Of a stretch of DNA of 9,944 nucleotides, positions 6,701 through 9,944 are shown in pieces. A program made the position numbers and the translations under genes. The stretch spans positions 1,062,704 to 1,072,647 of the forward strand of contig CP070627.1 of the NCBI GenBank assembly GCA_020355945.1, read 5' to 3'. The DNA comes from Candidatus Aminicenantota bacterium. Its GTDB lineage: Bacteria; Acidobacteriota; Aminicenantia; UBA2199. The notes beneath the pieces were generated by a model. It was not told the origin of the DNA and did not search any database. It saw only the letters and a list, made by a program, of their open reading frames with translations. Every line of letters starts with the position of its first letter. Positions within the stretch are counted from its first letter, which is position 1.

Positions 6701-9700
6701 TTTAAAGAGCCTGGTACAGTATTGAAATGAAAAGACCAGGTGGTCTTTGGTTTCCACTGCATTTAGTGTGAGATCGAACTTGGATATGTGAAAATCATAA
6801 TCCCCGGGACCGGTATTTGCAGGTGAAGTTTTAGGGTCGGTATTTTGGGTGGGTTCCTCTTGTTTATGAAAAATAAACATGGTATCGAACAGGGGGTTAC
6901 GGCTGGCGTCCCTGGGGGGGGCTGCTCTTTCTACCAGGTCCTCAAAGGGGTAATCCTGGTTTTCAAAGGCCTGGAGAGTTCTTTCTTTTACTTCTTCCAG
7001 GAAATCTTTATATACGCGGTCTCCTTTGGGATAGTTGATCAACGCCAGGGTGTTGACAAACATACCCACGATTTGTTCCAGGTCCGGGTGTGGGCGTCCG
7101 GCCACCGGGGTTCCCACGACAATATCTTCCTGGCTGCATATTTTATACAGGAATACATTGTAGACGGCCAATAGTGCCATATACATGGTGATACCTTGCC
7201 TGGCTGCGGTTTCTTTCAATGCGGTTGTTCTTGCTTCTTCCAGCTCAAAACCGATGGTGTTTCCTTCAAAGTTTTGAATCACCGGTCTGGGGTAATCAAT
7301 GGGTAAATTGAGCACCGGTATTTGCCTGGAGAATTCCTTTAACCAATAATTTTCCTGTGCGTTTATGCCCTGTGCCGCTTTATCATGAATCCCCTGCTGC
7401 CATTGGGCGTAATCCCTGTATTGAAGGCGAAGCCAGGGTAATTCTTCTTCCTGGTATAAGGCGGTGAAGTCCCGGGTCAATATACGGTGAGAGATGGCGT
7501 CGGAGATAACATGATGCATGTCCACGACTAAGATGTACCCGGATGGCGGTGTGTGTATCAAGCCGACGCGCAGCAGCGGTGCTTGTGAAAGATGAAAAGG
7601 TCGGATGAAGTTCTTTATGGTGCTGGCTGCCTCCCTGGTTCCCTGTTTGGCTAATTGGTGAAATTCAATTTTAAATTCCACTTCATCATGGACTTTCTGC
7701 ACCGGTTCATCATACACCATATGAAGCGAAGTTCTCAGGCTTTGGTGTCTTTTTATCAGCTTTTTAAAGGTTTGTTCCAGCCTGGCTGCGTCCATTTCAT
7801 TCCCCGGGGAGAGTACCCGGGTCTGGGGCATGTTGTAGGCTGTGCTGCGGGGGTCTACTTGCTGCAAGAGATACAACCGTTTCTGGGCCGGGGACAGGGT
7901 ATCGTATTCTTTCTTTTCGGCGGGTTCGATGCCGGTGTATTTAACTCTGGCAGCGTCTTTTATATATTGGGATAATCCCCTGATGGTAGGGGTTTTAAAT
8001 ATTTCTACCAGGGGTACTTTGACATGAAAAATGCGAAAAATGCGGGCGGCCAGGGCAGTGGCTTTCAAGGAGTGCCCTCCTAATTCAAAAAAGTCGGTAT
8101 CAATGCCTATTTTTTCTTTTGAGACCTGGAGCACTTGAACCCAGATTTCCAACAGCTTCTTTTCTCTTTGGTTAGTCGGCGCTGCCTCGACAGCAGTGGT
8201 GGTGAGGTCCGGCTCCGGCAGTGACTGGCGATCAACTTTACCACTGGGGGTTAAGGGAATCTTATCCAACCGGACAAAATGGTAGGGGACCATGTAGTCC
8301 GGGAGTAATTGGGATAGATACTTTCTTATTCCGGTCCCGGTTAAGGGGAGTGAGTCGGATGAACAAGGAACATAGTAAGCACAGAGGTATTTATCTCCAC
8401 TTTCATCTGTTCGTGCCATAACCACTGTTTCTGCTATTTCTTCATGGTTGAGTAAGCGATTTTCGATTTCTTCCAATTCGATGCGGTATCCCCTGATCTT
8501 GGCCTGCTGATCGATGCGCCCCAGCAGTTGGATATCCCCTTCCGGCAGCCACCGACCAAGGTCGCCTGTTTTGTATATTTTTTGCTTTTCATTAAAAGAC
8601 TTCCGTGTTTGTCCGTGTTCGTCCGTGGCTAAAAATTTAACAGCAGTTAATTCCGGTTGGTTCAAATACCCCCGGGCCAAACCGATACCGGATAAACAAA
8701 GCTCCCCTACAATGCCAATAGGCTGCAATTTACCGTACCTGTCTAATATATAAATGTTTGTGTTGCGGATGGGTTTTCCTATTTTTATTTTATCGTCCTT
8801 TTCCTGGTGCCTATGGATGGTAGACATGACCGCTGCTTCGGTTACACCGTACTCGTTCACGATTTCCATATGAGGATTTTTTTCCCGGGTGAGTGCCAGG
8901 AGATGGGGGGAAATGGTATCCCCTGCCAGGGTAATCACTTTGAGTGTCCGGGCTTCGTCTTTTTCCAGGATTTTTATTATGGCCCGATACAATGGGGGGA
9001 CACTGATAAAATGGGTAACTTTGATCCTGACAATGACTTCTTTGAGGATCAATATGTCTTTGACTGCTTTTTCCTTTACCAGGACAACTTTTGCCCCGGA
9101 AATCAGGGGGGTAAAAAAACCTGTTACAAAACCGTCGAAACTCGGGGAAAACAACTGTAAAAAGGTATCTGCCGGGGTTATTTGATAAACGGTTTTCCTG
9201 TATTCCAGCGTATTGACCGCGCTCCTGTGGGAGATGAGGCTCCCTTTGGGTTTTCCCGTAGTCCCGGAGGTGTAAATCACATACGCGATGTCACGATCGC
9301 GGTTACTGCTTACTGCCGCGGGGGTAGATGAGCCGGACATATTGATGCTTTCATTGTCAATGCCCTCATTGGTTAAAACCAGGTTTACGTTACTGTCATT
9401 AAGCATATATTGGCGGCGAGACCGGGGATAGGCAGGGTCTATGGGCAGGTAAGCTCCGCCTGCCTTTAAAATTGCCATGATTCCTACTAACATGGGGATA
9501 GAAATTTCTGCCATTACTGCTGCAATTGTACCACGGGTTACCCCTTTCTCCTTTAACCGGTGGGCCAGTTGGCTTGACTGCCGGTTGAATTCCCGGTAAG
9601 TCAGGCAGTGGGTAAAGGCGCTGTTTTCCATCCACACGATTGCGGTATTTCCCGGGGTGCGCAGGGCTTGTTCGGTAAACAAGCGGTGGATTGTCTTATT

Positions 9701-9944
9701 CCCGGGAAGGTCTGCCTGGGTATCGTTAAAGCAGGATAATATTTGCTCTTTTTCTTTTGGGGTGATGAGTTCCAGTCCTGATATCTTTTGCCCGGGTTTT
9801 TCCGAAATGGCAGTTACAATCTTCTTAAAATAATCGACAATCCTGGCCGCGGTTTTTTTTGTAAACAGCCGGGTGCAGTATTGGAGTGAAAAAAACAAAT
9901 TTTCTCCTCTTTGAAGGCCGTTGAAGGTGAGATCAAATTTTGAT
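3782..9944 (-). CDS. Non-ribosomal peptide synthetase, (C)-A-PCP-C-A-PCP-TE (5' end beyond window)
   Basis: At least 2053 residues, continuous in frame to the right edge. The TTG at 9898 is internal, since SKFDLTFNG, the end of a C domain, lies upstream of it. Numbering here counts the 9898 codon as 1. End of C: up to about 50. A1: 64-563, with core YTSGTTGKPKG (209-219), YKTGDL (442-447) and K554; it activates and loads an amino acid. PCP1: 575-648, LGGHS with S610. C: 663-1095, HHVISDA (H795, H796, D800; Ala replaces the motif Gly). A2: 1117-1655, core YTSGSTGQPKG (1284-1294), YKTGDL (1535-1540), K1646. PCP2: 1664-1742, S1702. TE: 1765-2035, GWCIGG with Cys1838 as predicted nucleophile, His2012 in GDHFSIF, and Asn1865 where an Asp is usual. 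A1 pocket residues D-G-T-S-T-A-E-V-M-K resemble a tyrosine code. The pocket of A2, D-V-T-N-F-A-L-I-Y-K, is not one I can assign. The enzyme adds the last two residues of a peptide and releases it. There are no epimerisation or methylation domains. The 3' end is followed by the palindrome at 3665-3744. Confidence 0.96.
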   Translation of the reverse strand, partial: SKFDLTFNGLQRGENLFFSLQYCTRLFTKKTAARIVDYFKKIVTAISEKPGQKISGLELITPKEKEQILSCFNDTQADLPGNKTIHRLFTEQALRTPGNTAIVWMENSAFTHCLTYREFNRQSSQLAHRLKEKGVTRGTIAAVMAEISIPMLVGIMAILKAGGAYLPIDPAYPRSRRQYMLNDSNVNLVLTNEGIDNESINMSGSSTPAAVSSNRDRDIAYVIYTSGTTGKPKGSLISHRSAVNTLEYRKTVYQITPADTFLQLFSPSFDGFVTGFFTPLISGAKVVLVKEKAVKDILILKEVIVRIKVTHFISVPPLYRAIIKILEKDEARTLKVITLAGDTISPHLLALTREKNPHMEIVNEYGVTEAAVMSTIHRHQEKDDKIKIGKPIRNTNIYILDRYGKLQPIGIVGELCLSGIGLARGYLNQPELTAVKFLATDEHGQTRKSFNEKQKIYKTGDLGRWLPEGDIQLLGRIDQQAKIRGYRIELEEIENRLLNHEEIAETVVMARTDESGDKYLCAYYVPCSSDSLPLTGTGIRKYLSQLLPDYMVPYHFVRLDKIPLTPSGKVDRQSLPEPDLTTTAVEAAPTNQREKKLLEIWVQVLQVSKEKIGIDTDFFELGGHSLKATALAARIFRIFHVKVPLVEIFKTPTIRGLSQYIKDAARVKYTGIEPAEKKEYDTLSPAQKRLYLLQQVDPRSTAYNMPQTRVLSPGNEMDAARLEQTFKKLIKRHQSLRTSLHMVYDEPVQKVHDEVEFKIEFHQLAKQGTREAASTIKNFIRPFHLSQAPLLRVGLIHTPPSGYILVVDMHHVISDAISHRILTRDFTALYQEEELPWLRLQYRDYAQWQQGIHDKAAQGINAQENYWLKEFSRQIPVLNLPIDYPRPVIQNFEGNTIGFELEEARTTALKETAARQGITMYMALLAVYNVFLYKICSQEDIVVGTPVAGRPHPDLEQIVGMFVNTLALINYPKGDRVYKDFLEEVKERTLQAFENQDYPFEDLVERAAPPRDASRNPLFDTMFIFHKQEEPTQNTDPKTSPANTGPGDYDFHISKFDLTLNAVETKDHLVFSFQYCTRLFKEETMRRFINYFKNILASLLENPRQKISDLEIISLEDKKQILYEFNNTAAAYPTGKTIHRLFEEQVEKSPHHIALTGNLQLHEKLEPVLISVSYRELNRRCGHLARLLIEKGVEADVIIGIMLDRSLEMITGILGILKAGGAYLPIEPDYPEERIQYMLTDSSAKFLVTIPGLSEKLSIANCQLLMVNEMPPNRPRLNHPPKEASTSPVSPANLAYIIYTSGSTGQPKGTLINHASVVNILTALHRDYPFKESDVYLLKTSYLFDVSVTELFGWFPGGGRLSIMPKDGEKDPRQILEQVNRHRITHINFVPSMFNLFVEILDPQNALQLSTLKYIFLAGEAISPKSVTGFRRLQIPVVLENLYGPTEATIYASQYSISRWTGQGPIPIGTPVKNTRLYILDNHGHWQGPGVPGELCIAGIGLARGYLNQPELTFEKFIEIEVKVEKKKKVPGKRINISYMSYMSHLSHIYKTGDLAKWLTDGNIEFLGRIDQQVKIRGFRVETGEIESRLSGCPGIKEAVVIAHEEPGSQMYQKYLCAYFISDREIDSALLREYLSGTLPDYMIPGRFHRLERMPLLPTGKIDRKALPEPGHKPTGTYAPPRDPVEQKLVETWADVLGIEKDSIGTENNFFQLGGHSLKASIMAAKIQDTFHITLPLGEIFKKPTIKHLARYIMEMDTGKEIMKVNHDNLALLREGTEPGSHLFLVHAGSGEVGNYMEFCNRLSAGFHYWGIKANKLENYTPTNITIEDIARQYIEKVKKIQPQGPYNIAGWCIGGTIAFEMVKQLEQIGERTRFLALINSHAPDLHLKNNQEDITFSNELDLVSEFITAPGLKKKLECLPSVNQLWPFLLDYLEETGYNIQMIKKAIPRHTALAVPDFENLELRKLMEYFNMIRTFDRARNIYIPAGKIKTKVHFFTADKESPGNRKNWNHYCKKPVKYCKIPGDHFSIFKMPEVEAFAKRYKKVMTGKQEK
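5302..5337. repeat. In-frame 9-bp tandem repeat inside A2
   Basis: Four units of nine bases, GGGACAAAT, GGGACATAT, AGGACATAT and AGGATATAT (plus strand), encode ISYMSYMSHLSH on the minus strand, just before the A7 motif YKTGDL of the second A domain. Together with a lysine-rich stretch it lengthens this surface loop by about 20 residues over GrsA-like domains. The period is three codons, so copy-number change keeps the frame. The unit looks like intergenic repeats rather than NRPS sequence. Confidence 0.8.
6153..6177. repeat. In-frame AATTGACAATT repeat inside A2
   Basis: AATTGACAATT occurs at 6153-6163 and, three bases later, the related CAATTGACAATT at 6166-6177, together forming a 25-base repeat with partial dyad symmetry. 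On the minus strand it encodes KLSIANCQL in the variable region before the A3 core motif of the second A domain. The sequence resembles AT-rich intergenic microrepeats and has no counterpart in the first A domain. Confidence 0.65.
8602..8630. repeat. In-frame 10-bp tandem repeat inside A1
   Basis: Three near-copies TCCGTGTTTG, TCCGTGTTCG and TCCGTGGCT (plus strand) encode LATDEHGQTRK on the minus strand. They sit in the loop before YKTGDL of the first A domain, the same loop that holds the 9-bp repeat in A2. The minus-strand sequence GCCACGGACGAACACGG is of the same style as the CACGAATT microrepeats of the palindrome at 3665-3744, widely seen between genes. The 10-base period means only multiples of three units keep the frame. 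Confidence 0.75.

Noticed and set aside
9896..9898. TTG at 9898 as the start of the large NRPS
   Set aside because: The same frame stays open to the window edge and encodes KFDLTFNG, the conserved end of a C domain, so the true start is outside the window.

Overview
The window comes from a large biosynthetic locus. It holds parts of two non-ribosomal peptide synthetase (NRPS) genes and, between them, a beta-propeller exported protein. All three genes lie on the minus strand, so biological order runs from the right edge to the left edge. Base composition is moderate, with AT-rich intergenic DNA. The synthetase style, the 'GKKGSGPGE'-type propeller protein and the many short repeats suggest an uncultured environmental bacterium of the Candidatus Aminicenantes / Acidobacteriota type. 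That assignment is recognition from memory, not proof.

Layout, in transcription order. (1) 9944-3782: an NRPS of at least 2053 residues, open at its 5' end, with domains (end of C)-A-PCP-C-A-PCP-TE. The first A domain carries a specificity code close to a known tyrosine code. The second has a code I cannot assign. The terminal thioesterase has Cys, not Ser, as its predicted nucleophile. (2) 3781-3487: a 295-base gap holding a 33-bp-stem palindrome and a second palindromic element made of two small hairpins inside an outer inverted repeat. (3) 3486-2329: a 385-residue exported, probably lipid-anchored, six-bladed beta-propeller protein with a strong ribosome binding site. (4) 2328-1668: a 661-base AT-rich stretch without a convincing gene. 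It holds a candidate promoter, a hairpin and a 16-bp direct repeat 57 bases apart that ends at the next start codon. (5) 1667 to beyond position 1: a second NRPS that starts with a condensation domain and passes straight to a carrier domain with no adenylation domain between them.

Functionally, the first NRPS adds the last residues of a peptide (probably Tyr, then an unassigned residue) and releases it. The second NRPS begins with an N-terminus resembling an acceptor docking segment, so it expects a chain from another synthetase. A gene ending in a thioesterase cannot obviously supply that chain. The locus is therefore either non-collinear or contains two assembly lines.

The most notable points are the A-less C-PCP module, the Cys thioesterase with Asn at the usual acid position, and three different intergenic-type microrepeats carried in frame inside variable loops of the two adenylation domains.
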